From: an uncultured Ignavibacterium sp.
GTDB lineage: Bacteria > Bacteroidota > Ignavibacteria > Ignavibacteriales > Ignavibacteriaceae
Length of the DNA stretch: 64,000 nucleotides
Direction: 5' to 3'
Assembly: GCA_937942875.1 (NCBI GenBank)
Contig: CALEBT010000013.1
Coordinates: 1-64,000 of the forward strand
Shown piece by piece: positions 26,055 through 35,109 of the stretch (position 1 is its first letter; every line of letters starts with the position of its first letter). The notes under the pieces are model-generated. The model had not been told where the DNA came from and searched no databases. It worked only from the letters and a program-made list of their open reading frames with translations. The position numbers and the translations under genes were made by a program.

Positions 26055-27425
26055 TTACTTAGCTATGATAATTCTCCTTCCCCAATTATCATCTCTGAGT
26101 TCCCCACGTTTTGTCGAATGTACTAAAGTATATTCTGAAAATCCTGTTAAATCTGCAAATATGAAATATATTCCTCCTTCAATTTCGTTGTAGTACCATA
26201 TTTCATAGGGCCTGCTTTCAATCTGATTAGGATATCTTTCAATTTCAGAAGGTTCGCCATAAATGATAAACACTCTTCCGCGGTCAGTTTTCCAACCTTG
26301 CTTCTGCATTGAATTGTATCTCTGATTAGATAAATCTATTCTTTTCAGATAGTCATAGAAATATTCGTTTTCAGTTGTTGATGGATTATTATCACGAGCT
26401 TTCCAAAAATCGAATAAAAATTCACGCTTACTTTCTTCACCTTTTAGTTTATTGAATTTATCGATTTCAGCGGATGAAGCGATATATTTGGATTTTGCAA
26501 AAATATCATCAAGCTCTTCTTCACTCATTGCTCCAAATGTGGAACTTAAAACCGGTTTAAGAATCCCAAATGAAGTGTCAGAATCTACGATGTTAGGATT
26601 ATATACAAAAAATCTTTTTGAAGAATTTACGCCGACATTATTTACTGTATCTATTATCGAAACAATCAGTGTATAAGTATCCGTTGGTAACTTAGCCACA
26701 ACAAAAGAACCTGCTTCCACGCGCGTATCTGTGCTCCTTGAAAGGACTTTATCTTTTCTTAAAACAATTTTTCCACGGCTATTTATAATGATTTCATTTA
26801 GTCTGAAATTTTCGTTCGAATAGGAGTTATCTTTAAGATTATATATTTCGGTATAAAAAAATAAGACCGGTTGATTTTCACCAAAAACCAAATTAGGAAT
26901 AGGAATAATCTCGAAACTATTCTTATAGAAAATTGAATTTGTATTATCACTTCCCTGAATCATTTTTGAAGCTATTTGAATATCGCTGATTGATAGCACT
27001 TCTTTTCTGATAGGATTAACTCGAAGAAATTCATCTATAACCTTACTATTTGACGGGAAATTGATATCTCCCCCCTCAAGGGAACATTTATAGACGCCCT
27101 TGGGAATAATAAAACTAATTACACCTACAAGACTTTGGGAATTAATTGATTGGGAAGTAAGTTCGTGTTGGACACCCCAACGATTGTTAATTATTGTATC
27201 ATTACTTGCGGAGTCAATAACAATAACTTTCAAAAAAGCTTCAACAAATGATTTATTGTCTTTATTTATCGGTAATAATTTTGATTGCTCGAATACATAA
27301 TAAAACTCAACAAAGTTAGAAGCAGAATCATAGCCAAACTGAGCATAATCAAAATCAAATCCGATGTCTTGTGAATAAGAGAACTGAGAAACGAAAAGAA
27401 ATAAAAAAACAAAAATATTTTTCAT
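26055..27425 (-). CDS. Exported GWxTD-domain protein
   Basis: This 456-aa protein has a signal peptide (MKNIFVFLFLFVSQFSYSQ). A beta-rich middle portion leads to the GWxTD domain, where QGWKTDRGRVFIIYGEPSE near residue 385 holds the motif, followed by RPYEIWYYNEIEGGIYFIF. GWxTD proteins occur mainly in Bacteroidota, Ignavibacteriota and Acidobacteriota and their function is not established. It follows a terminator hairpin after the PorV-like gene, so it probably has its own promoter or relies on read-through, and it precedes the lipid A genes by 43 bp. Confidence 0.9.
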   Translation of the reverse strand: MKNIFVFLFLFVSQFSYSQDIGFDFDYAQFGYDSASNFVEFYYVFEQSKLLPINKDNKSFVEAFLKVIVIDSASNDTIINNRWGVQHELTSQSINSQSLVGVISFIIPKGVYKCSLEGGDINFPSNSKVIDEFLRVNPIRKEVLSISDIQIASKMIQGSDNTNSIFYKNSFEIIPIPNLVFGENQPVLFFYTEIYNLKDNSYSNENFRLNEIIINSRGKIVLRKDKVLSRSTDTRVEAGSFVVAKLPTDTYTLIVSIIDTVNNVGVNSSKRFFVYNPNIVDSDTSFGILKPVLSSTFGAMSEEELDDIFAKSKYIASSAEIDKFNKLKGEESKREFLFDFWKARDNNPSTTENEYFYDYLKRIDLSNQRYNSMQKQGWKTDRGRVFIIYGEPSEIERYPNQIESRPYEIWYYNEIEGGIYFIFADLTGFSEYTLVHSTKRGELRDDNWGRRIIIAK

Positions 27426-27440
27426 AAAAAAACACCTCTC

Positions 27441-27484
27441 AATAAAAAAATAAGGCGTTCAGCTTTTTTAAGTTGAACGCCTTA
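27441..27484 (-). terminator. Rho-independent terminator after the PorV-like gene
   Basis: An 11-bp perfect stem, TAAGGCGTTCA (27451-27461) with TGAACGCCTTA (27474-27484), is followed on the minus strand by a run of seven T. It lies 20 bp past the stop of the PorV-like gene and 26 bp before the GWxTD gene start. Confidence 0.9.
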
Positions 27485-27503
27485 AAATACGATTTATCAG
27501 AAA

Positions 27504-28523
27504 TTATTCAATGCCAAGTTTCAGTGTAATTATATGATTTGCAGTCGGAAATTCCTTTACTTCTCTGAATGCATAATCAAGAGTAAGATTGATTCCATCA
27601 GCCATCTGATAGCTAACACCTGCACCGGCAGTTAATCCGAAAGTATTCTGACTGGTATTTTCGAGCAACAAATCATATCCGCCTCTCAGGAAGAACATAT
27701 TATTAAAACCGTATTCAAGACCAAGCTTTAACTGATCTTCCAGAGCATTATTACTTCTGAAAGTTGAAGCAACCTGAAGCATATTTTGTTCATTCATATC
27801 AAATTTATATCCGAGCGCTAACTCAAAATAACTTGGTAACTGGAAAGCTTCGGTTACTACTTCATACATACCAGTTCTTGAACCTGGTAAAGTATTTGGA
27901 ATAGGAGCTCTTTGCTGCAAAGCTGATCCACCATATTGCATATTAGTTCCAACATTTTTCACAGCAGCACCTAAACTAAAATTACCTGAGAATTTATATT
28001 GAACACCAAAATCTATAGCGAAACCCACAGCACTTACATCCAAAATTGATTCGCTAATAACTTTAGCATTAACACCAATACTTACTCTGTCGGTAATAAC
28101 TTTTGAATAAGTTAAACCAGCAGTTAAGAAACTGGGCGAATAAAGATCGCCATTTCCATCAGGTGCTTCAAAAGTTGTTACGGGAATATCCCCGAAATCA
28201 AAAGTTTTAACACTGAAGGCAAATGAACCTAAATCACCGAGATTAGTTCCAACAGCGAAATAAGAAACATTAATATCGGCAAAATAACTCATATAACTAA
28301 ACATTGCTTCGCTGCCTTGCTGATGGGCAAAGCCGGCAGGGTTATAGTAAATAGCTTCCAACCCTGTTACATTTGATAAGAATGCTTCTCCCATTGCTAT
28401 TCCTCGAGCGCCAACTGGAATCAGCAATTGATCTGCACCAGTAGTACCCTTTCTTGATTTATCTCCCGCAAAGTTTACGGCTATGCAAGCAGATAATACT
28501 AATAAAACTAACAATTTTTTCAT
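27504..28523 (-). CDS. PorV/PorQ-family outer-membrane protein
   Basis: This 339-aa protein has a signal peptide (MKKLLVLLVLSACIAVNFA) and the PorV-type opening LLIPVGARGIAMGEAFLSNV followed by EAIYYNPAGFA. The rest alternates like a 14-strand FadL-type barrel and ends in ITLKLGIE. In type IX secretion, PorV carries cargo from the translocon to the attachment complex. Many Ignavibacteria encode paralogues next to T9SS cargo genes, as here, so this copy may be specialised. It is last in the surface-protein run. Confidence 0.9.
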   Translation of the reverse strand: MKKLLVLLVLSACIAVNFAGDKSRKGTTGADQLLIPVGARGIAMGEAFLSNVTGLEAIYYNPAGFAHQQGSEAMFSYMSYFADINVSYFAVGTNLGDLGSFAFSVKTFDFGDIPVTTFEAPDGNGDLYSPSFLTAGLTYSKVITDRVSIGVNAKVISESILDVSAVGFAIDFGVQYKFSGNFSLGAAVKNVGTNMQYGGSALQQRAPIPNTLPGSRTGMYEVVTEAFQLPSYFELALGYKFDMNEQNMLQVASTFRSNNALEDQLKLGLEYGFNNMFFLRGGYDLLLENTSQNTFGLTAGAGVSYQMADGINLTLDYAFREVKEFPTANHIITLKLGIE

Positions 28524-28552
28524 TTTCTATTTTCTCCTCAAGTATTTTCAAA

Positions 28553-28590
28553 ATTTTAAGGCAGCGGTCTAAAAATGACCGCTGCAAGTT
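28553..28590 (-). terminator. Hairpin between the giant cargo and PorV-like genes
   Basis: GCAGCGGTC (28561-28569) pairs with GACCGCTGC (28577-28585) around a 7-base loop. On the minus strand it is followed by CTTAAAATTTTG, only a weak T-run, so it may attenuate rather than fully stop transcription from the upstream cargo gene, or protect its 3' end. Confidence 0.65.
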
Positions 28591-28596
28591 TTCAAC

Positions 28597-31500
28597 TTAG
28601 TATCTTTCTATTTGTTTTTGAGGCATAATTATCGAGAATTTCAGAATCTTTTCACCATATTTGGGCGATTCTACAACAGCTATATATAAACCGGAAGCTA
28701 CTCTTAAACCATCTTCATTCTTCAAATTCCATCTCAAGAATGTTGAGTTTGGTGAAGATTTATCTGCACTTGTTAATGTTCTTACTCTTGTACCAGCCAA
28801 AGAGAATATTTTAATAGTAACTTCTTCTGGTAAATTAGAGAAAGTAACAAATGGTTCATCAGGTGGAGTATTTGCATAACTTGTAGCAGGATTAAATCCA
28901 AACAAAGGATTTGGAAATACATTTACTTTGTTAAACAATGCTCTTTGATCATCTTCACTTAACAAACCCTTTGCAGTAGTTTTGAATGTGAATTTATCTG
29001 CCGAAGTGTAAGGATAAGTAACTACAGGAATTCTAAGAATGTCACCATTAGTGAAAGTACTGGTTTCACTTCGTTTCTTCAAACTGACTGCATACAAAGT
29101 ATTAAATAATCTTGAAGATGCAATAGCTTTTTGATCTGCATTTGCAGCCGGATCATTTAATGTATATGACCTTACAATATCTGGCCAGTTTGTTCCGGAA
29201 TATGAGCCATTTCCACCAGTGTAAACAATATTAGCACCATTTGGATCGTAGGGTGCATCCAAAATAAGAATTATTTCATTTCCTAATGGTGTTGTAACAG
29301 TACCAGGATCCCAAACTCCATCAGGATTACCTCCCATAGCGGCAGAAATCTCTACAAATGCAACTGCGAGTTGTCTTTCTTCTTTAAATTTGTCATCTTT
29401 TACCCAGGCTGTAAACGGAACATCAACAAATCCTTCACCGAATTTCTTAATACCAGTATTAGTGGTTTCGGCAGCAGTAACGAAAGGAGCATAAATAAAT
29501 GAAGTACCTCTGGTTACTGCAGGCGGATTACCAACAGGTTTAAATCCGTTTAAATACCTGTAAGCTTTTCCATTAGTACCAAATCTTAATTCTACTGTTC
29601 TTAAGCTGCTGGCTCGTGAATAATTAGATGAAATATTCGCAGTCTGTCTTATTGTTATTGCAGTACTTTGTGAAATATCTCTTCCAACATAGAATACTCC
29701 CGTACCTGAATCAGAACGAAATGTTGTAAACCATCTGTTTGTTGAAGGAGTATATGTAATCTGATTGCCAGAGCCAATCAATGGTTCAACTGGTTGAACT
29801 TTTACTATAATTCCTTCTTTAACTTCACCGGCATATTTGGTAGTATCCCAATCATATACTTTTGAAGAATCAATCAGAACTGCATTAGTTCTATTATTTT
29901 TTAATCTCCAGAAAGGAGCATAAGGCGTTCCGGGAGCTTGACCTTTATCTTCGAAAAATTCAACTGTATATTGATCACCAGTTAATGCATCGTTATTAAC
30001 TATCAATGCCTTTACTGCTCCATTTGCCGGACCTGTTTTTTCAGGTTGAATTCCATAATAAGCCGGAGCATATTGATCTTCACCAAATACTACGTCAATT
30101 CGCTGAGTTTCAAATTCTTCAATTGCCCCACCACCCGGATCATAATAATCGCCGGGAGTACCAAATGGAAATCCATTATTATGAATTATTGCTCTATGGT
30201 TCAAATAATAATGAGTAATTGTAAAGTAATATTCATGACCTTTAATAAGTGGACCACCATCAAATGGGTCTTTATTAATTCGTACACGCATTCTACCTGT
30301 ATTAGGATTTCCATAAATCGAAGGGCTTAACTTATTGGTTGCATCTACTTCTTTAATTGCAAGGTTTTTTCCACCATTACCAGCAACCTGATAAACATTC
30401 TTTATGAAATTATCTACCTGGAATTCTGCTATTACAGTGCTGTTTGGAATTCCTTGAATACTTGGTTCTTTTGAGCGGGTTCTGAAAGCTGTTACATAAT
30501 ATCCTTGTAATCTTCTTTCAATATCTAATACTGAATCTCGTGCAACATAATTTACCTGTTCATCAGTTTTAAAGTTAATATCAATAAAGTCACTTCCATT
30601 TTTTACATCATATTTAACCTGTGGAGGTGCTGGTGGCGAAGGGAAATTACTATCGAACACTAACTGTGCTAATAAATCATATTGTTTTGCAACTGTTATA
30701 CTATTTAATGCATCAGTTCCTCTACCAACAACATAGGCAACAACTATATCAACCGGCACATTTTTAATCATCTTAAAAGGACCAGTATTTGACATTAATC
30801 TTTGGTCTGTTGGGAAGATGTTGATCCAACCTGTATTAGTAACAGGGTCACCACTGTAAGAGAATAAAGGATTAACTTGTGCACAATTTACTCCACCTCT
30901 TACCTGCCCAAATCCCCAGGTACAAGGATCAAGAATCTGTCCAACTCTATTTAGTCCTAACATATAATTTCTTGCTTCAAATTGAGTATTAGGATCTCCG
31001 TGAGTGGGGTGACTTTGCATATAATGAACGAAAGAAGAAAGTCCTTCATTCATAGCACCAGGGAATTTTGCAATTCCTCTGACCTGACCTTGAACATTAA
31101 TAGCGGTGTCAAGTGGAGTATCACCAGCATCATAAATTCCATTTCCATTGTTATCTACGAAGGTCTTACCAGGAACGTATGCAATTGGTCCCTGGAAAAA
31201 GTCCATCAAGAAGCAAGGTGGAGTCTGGCCCCATTCATTATCATCACCATCATTATAAACATATCCTGCATTCAGTGTTGTATCACAACCAACTAAATCA
31301 TCAAGATATGCATCATTAACATTACCTAAATCAGGATCTGCCCAAACACCGAAGTAAACATCATCTAAAGTATCAGCTACGGATCCTGTATTTAATAGGC
31401 TGTATCTGATAAATATCATATTTCCGACAATACCTTTAGAAGCAAACGCAAATACGGTTTGACGTACTTCAATACCTTGAGGATCAACATCGTTGAATCT

Positions 31501-32103
31501 TCTTAAAGCAGGTGATTTTGAATCTTTATAAACACACCAAACAGTAGCATCGCCAATCAGGTCGGGCCTATCTTCTGTTGGATCCCATTTGCCATTACCG
31601 TTCAAATCAACAGGGTTATATTTACCATCTCCATCACCATCGTAAAAATAGGCGCCTAATTCAACAGCTTCTTTCCAATCTTCCCATTGTTCATTAAAAT
31701 CACCTTTATTCTGTTCGAGAACAAAAAGCTGATTTCTTGGATCATTAGTGCCATATTTGTAGGTACCTTGTTCGTAATCTGTAATTCTTGATGCAGAGGC
31801 AACTGCATTTGCCCAAGGAATACCATTTGTTTTCCCACTTAAGAAGAAACCACCCGAATAGAGAAATTCTTTTCCGTCTAATCTACCACCAGAACTTCCA
31901 CCGATAGAAACATCACCAAGAACTCCAATTCTATTTAATGGAATACTGATATTATTGATGAATAATCTATAAGAATCTCTAGCCGGGACATTTCCTTTAA
32001 AGGTAGTATTTTTGCCACCATCTCCGCTTCTGAAGGCCAAAGAAACTAAGGCAATCAAGAACAGAGATATTAAGTATGTTTTATTTTTCATTATTTTTTT
32101 CAT
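28597..32103 (-). CDS. Giant secreted protein with type IX sorting domain
   Basis: About 1168 aa from ATG at 32103, chosen because CGAGGA lies 5 bases upstream; an in-frame start at 32130 lacks a site. After a signal peptide (residues 8-25) a long beta-rich region contains calcium-binding-like aspartate runs (YDGDGDGKYNPVDLNGNGKW; DNNGNGIYDAGD). The C-terminal 85 residues form a T9SS sorting domain with FPNPLFGFNPAT, VTIKIFSLAGTRVRTL, DGLRVASGLYIAVVES and a final IIMPQKQIERY. The molecule is probably attached to the cell surface. Substrate and function are unknown. It follows directly after a TonB-dependent receptor gene. Confidence 0.85.
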   Translation of the reverse strand: MKKIMKNKTYLISLFLIALVSLAFRSGDGGKNTTFKGNVPARDSYRLFINNISIPLNRIGVLGDVSIGGSSGGRLDGKEFLYSGGFFLSGKTNGIPWANAVASASRITDYEQGTYKYGTNDPRNQLFVLEQNKGDFNEQWEDWKEAVELGAYFYDGDGDGKYNPVDLNGNGKWDPTEDRPDLIGDATVWCVYKDSKSPALRRFNDVDPQGIEVRQTVFAFASKGIVGNMIFIRYSLLNTGSVADTLDDVYFGVWADPDLGNVNDAYLDDLVGCDTTLNAGYVYNDGDDNEWGQTPPCFLMDFFQGPIAYVPGKTFVDNNGNGIYDAGDTPLDTAINVQGQVRGIAKFPGAMNEGLSSFVHYMQSHPTHGDPNTQFEARNYMLGLNRVGQILDPCTWGFGQVRGGVNCAQVNPLFSYSGDPVTNTGWINIFPTDQRLMSNTGPFKMIKNVPVDIVVAYVVGRGTDALNSITVAKQYDLLAQLVFDSNFPSPPAPPQVKYDVKNGSDFIDINFKTDEQVNYVARDSVLDIERRLQGYYVTAFRTRSKEPSIQGIPNSTVIAEFQVDNFIKNVYQVAGNGGKNLAIKEVDATNKLSPSIYGNPNTGRMRVRINKDPFDGGPLIKGHEYYFTITHYYLNHRAIIHNNGFPFGTPGDYYDPGGGAIEEFETQRIDVVFGEDQYAPAYYGIQPEKTGPANGAVKALIVNNDALTGDQYTVEFFEDKGQAPGTPYAPFWRLKNNRTNAVLIDSSKVYDWDTTKYAGEVKEGIIVKVQPVEPLIGSGNQITYTPSTNRWFTTFRSDSGTGVFYVGRDISQSTAITIRQTANISSNYSRASSLRTVELRFGTNGKAYRYLNGFKPVGNPPAVTRGTSFIYAPFVTAAETTNTGIKKFGEGFVDVPFTAWVKDDKFKEERQLAVAFVEISAAMGGNPDGVWDPGTVTTPLGNEIILILDAPYDPNGANIVYTGGNGSYSGTNWPDIVRSYTLNDPAANADQKAIASSRLFNTLYAVSLKKRSETSTFTNGDILRIPVVTYPYTSADKFTFKTTAKGLLSEDDQRALFNKVNVFPNPLFGFNPATSYANTPPDEPFVTFSNLPEEVTIKIFSLAGTRVRTLTSADKSSPNSTFLRWNLKNEDGLRVASGLYIAVVESPKYGEKILKFSIIMPQKQIERY

Positions 32104-32130
32104 TTTTTCCTCGTTATTAATCCTGAACAA

Positions 32131-34959
32131 TTAAAAGGAAATATTTGAGAAATTAATTTTTAATCCCAACTTAATTAATCTTGGAATACCGAAATTAAAT
32201 GGATTCATTTCAAGTGATTTATAATCAGCTTCAAATAACTGTGGATAAGGATGTTCATTTCTAAATTTCCTTCCCTGAGCAGTGTTCAACCACGCTGTTG
32301 TATAAGGACTGCCAGTTGAGCGATATACTTCAACCGGATTATCAGCATCAAACAGGTTCTCAATAACTACATAAGGAGTTATTACTAAATTACTGATTGG
32401 AATACCTTTTTCGATCTTTAAATCAACCCTGAAATTTCCTGGTCCATAAGCTGAGTTTACATATCCTTTGGTTTCACCCCAGTTTGAAGAGCCTTCTAAT
32501 AAGTTTTGTTCCTGAAGAGGAGTATAAGGCCTTCCACTATTGAATGAAACGAGAATATTAGCGTTTGTCATTTCCAATAGACCAAGGTCGTTTCTTGGAA
32601 CACTAATGTCTAAGTTAACTGTTCCTGTATGTCTCTGATCGAAATCCAATGGAGCAATAACTTTTGGTATTCTGTCAGGTCCTGTATTTCTGAAAGCTGC
32701 AATAAAGTTAGATGAAGTTGAAGAACCTGTACCCTCTGCAATTGAATATGTATAATTCAATGCCATTGAGAAATAACTGATTCTTGCAACATCCAAAGAG
32801 AATGCAAGACCTTTAATTGTACCAAAGTCTGTATTTGTTGGGGTATAATATTCTAACAATTCACCACCAGGAGTTCTTTGGAAAAATACCAATTGCCGAT
32901 TTATCAATCCTCGTGTGTTTTTATAGAAAGCTGTGATGTTTAATGCTGCAATATCACCTAATACTTGCCTGAAACCAACTTCATATTGAGTTGTTTCTTC
33001 ACTATTAACATATCCATTTAAGAAAGTCAATGATGCATCTCTTACTAAATCATTATAATCTATTTTGCTTGAATAAAGCTGATTTAAATTTGGTTGTTGG
33101 ATAAATTTCCCGTACTGAGCGTGGAAAACTGTTGTTGCAGTTACGGGGAATCCCAATCCAATTCTTGGTGAAATCTTAAGTTCAGCTTTTTTAGTAATAA
33201 AATCTTCAGCATCAAATTTATTTGGATCACCAGCAGCATATGGTAATTTAGGATCTTTCAAAATATCTGTTTTAGTATCAAAATAATCCATTCTTAATCC
33301 TACATTAAGAACTATATCTTGTAATTCAAATCTGTCCTGTATGTAAGCATAAGCTAACAAAGGTTTCTTGGGGGCAAATTCTGTATCATCTGCATTATCT
33401 GAAGAAGTTTCATTTTTGCCTGTAATATCATAACCAAATACAGTAGGCTGCAATCTGGAATACTTTTCTTTTTCAGGAAGGTTTCTAATATTTTTGGAAG
33501 CAAGCCCAACTGGATTGATATCAAAATATCTCAAAGTATGAGTATTTAAACCACCACCAACTTCAATGAGGTGATTTGAAATCTGCGTAGTAAAATCTGC
33601 ATCGAAATTGAATGTTTCTGATTTATATTTTGTGTAAGAGTTAGATACTCTTCCTTTTAACCAGTAAATTCCGACCGAATCTTGGAGTAACCTTTGCCCA
33701 TCGCGAGGAAGAGTAACACCAATTTTTGCATTTGCTATACTATCTCCATAAGCTTCAATATTTCTGAACCAAATTCCGTCTCCAGATTCGCTGGTATATA
33801 ATTTATATCCGGCATTAAAGTTCCAGAATGAGTTTGAGGATAAGTTATTTGAAACTCTCATTGTGTAGGAATAATTACCAGTTTCATTTTGAGTATTGTG
33901 TTCAGGATTATTTTTTATATAAGTTCCGATAACACCTCTGTATTTTCTGGTATTGATATTTGCACCCAACCTGAGTGTCCAATTTTCAATGCTAAAGTTT
34001 GTTCTACCTGTAATTCTGTAAACACCCGCATCATTCTCAGGTATAAAATCAAAAGATTTACCGATTGATGGGAAGCTATAGTTTACAGCTTTAGGATCTG
34101 CATCTTTAAACCAACCTCTTTCTACAGATACGAAGAAAGTCTGTTTTGGATATCCGGGGATAATTGGACCACTCAATGATCCAGTATAAAGATTATAACC
34201 AAAATCGTCCGTGAATGAAGATGTTAAAACATCGGCAAAAATAGAGTAATTAGCAGCACCAGTTTTTGTAGTAACGTTAATAATACCAGATTGTGCCTGA
34301 CCGTACTTGGCTTCGTAACCGCCAATTTCAAATGCAATCTGTTCGATAGCTGCATTACTTACTTGAGAAGTATTATTTCCAAAAAATACGTCATTCTGAG
34401 GAACACCATCAACTATGTATAAAACTTCACCACTTCTGCCACCACGAACGTTAATTGTAGCGTTACCTTCAGAACCACCACTGCCTTCCTGCATAACAAC
34501 ACCAGCCTGAAGAGAAGCAAGTTTCTCAACACCTTTTACAGGAAGTCTGGCAATTTCTTCGGAGTCAATAACTTTTTTAGTGTTAGTGGCTTTTTCTTCA
34601 AAGAATTTTTTATCCTGAACTACTATTTCAGGAAGAGTAAAATCAGTGCTCAATTCAACATTTAGTTCGTAAGTTACACCTCCAACAACTCTTACATTCT
34701 GAACAGTTTTAGGAGCATAACCAACATAACTAAAACGCACATCGTAAGTTCCGGGCGGAACGTTTAGAATAAAATATTCGCCTTCAATATTTGAGGCAGC
34801 ACCCCAATCGGTATTGATGATTACGATGTTTGCCCCTACTAAGGGTTCTTTAGTGGCTGCATCGATAACCTTACCGCTAATTTTACCCACACCCGTTTGG
34901 GCAAAATTGAATGAGGTAATAAGGAGTAAACCGAATAAAACGGTATAAATTCGTTTCAT
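32131..34959 (-). CDS. TonB-dependent outer-membrane receptor with CarboxypepD_reg domain
   Basis: This 942-aa protein has a signal peptide (MKRIYTVLFGLLLITSFNFA), then a carboxypeptidase-regulatory-like beta domain (GKISGKVIDAATKEPLVGAN), a plug domain (ARLPVKGVEKLASLQAGVVM; NVRGGRSGEVLYIVDGVPQN) and a 22-strand barrel that ends LIKLGLKINFSNISF with the terminal phenylalanine. I see no obvious TonB box. The architecture is that of SusC-like and related receptors, but no SusD gene is nearby. Its neighbours are T9SS-sorted proteins, so it may import a ligand released or bound by them. Confidence 0.9.
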   Translation of the reverse strand: MKRIYTVLFGLLLITSFNFAQTGVGKISGKVIDAATKEPLVGANIVIINTDWGAASNIEGEYFILNVPPGTYDVRFSYVGYAPKTVQNVRVVGGVTYELNVELSTDFTLPEIVVQDKKFFEEKATNTKKVIDSEEIARLPVKGVEKLASLQAGVVMQEGSGGSEGNATINVRGGRSGEVLYIVDGVPQNDVFFGNNTSQVSNAAIEQIAFEIGGYEAKYGQAQSGIINVTTKTGAANYSIFADVLTSSFTDDFGYNLYTGSLSGPIIPGYPKQTFFVSVERGWFKDADPKAVNYSFPSIGKSFDFIPENDAGVYRITGRTNFSIENWTLRLGANINTRKYRGVIGTYIKNNPEHNTQNETGNYSYTMRVSNNLSSNSFWNFNAGYKLYTSESGDGIWFRNIEAYGDSIANAKIGVTLPRDGQRLLQDSVGIYWLKGRVSNSYTKYKSETFNFDADFTTQISNHLIEVGGGLNTHTLRYFDINPVGLASKNIRNLPEKEKYSRLQPTVFGYDITGKNETSSDNADDTEFAPKKPLLAYAYIQDRFELQDIVLNVGLRMDYFDTKTDILKDPKLPYAAGDPNKFDAEDFITKKAELKISPRIGLGFPVTATTVFHAQYGKFIQQPNLNQLYSSKIDYNDLVRDASLTFLNGYVNSEETTQYEVGFRQVLGDIAALNITAFYKNTRGLINRQLVFFQRTPGGELLEYYTPTNTDFGTIKGLAFSLDVARISYFSMALNYTYSIAEGTGSSTSSNFIAAFRNTGPDRIPKVIAPLDFDQRHTGTVNLDISVPRNDLGLLEMTNANILVSFNSGRPYTPLQEQNLLEGSSNWGETKGYVNSAYGPGNFRVDLKIEKGIPISNLVITPYVVIENLFDADNPVEVYRSTGSPYTTAWLNTAQGRKFRNEHPYPQLFEADYKSLEMNPFNFGIPRLIKLGLKINFSNISF

Positions 34960-35017
34960 CTCATCTCCACCATATATTGTTTAATAAAAGTTTTCTAAAT
35001 ATTTCAAAGAAATTAAA

Positions 35018-35062
35018 AAGCGGATGGTTGAATTCTGTTGCCGGAATCCTTTCCATCCGCTT
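35018..35062 (-). terminator. Rho-independent terminator after the BNR-like T9SS protein
   Basis: AAGCGGATGG (35018-35027) and CCATCCGCTT (35053-35062) form a 10-bp stem with a smaller inner hairpin. On the minus strand the stem runs into TTTTT. It lies 48 bp past the stop at 35110 and before the TonB-dependent receptor gene. Confidence 0.85.
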
Positions 35063-35109
35063 AGAAAATTATAAGAACTTATTTGCTAAATTTCTCACTT
35101 AAATCCGAT

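Noticed and set aside
30006-31319. Several 60-100 aa plus-strand frames opposite the giant T9SS cargo gene
   Set aside because: Antisense shadows with His- and Ile-rich composition and no ribosome sites.
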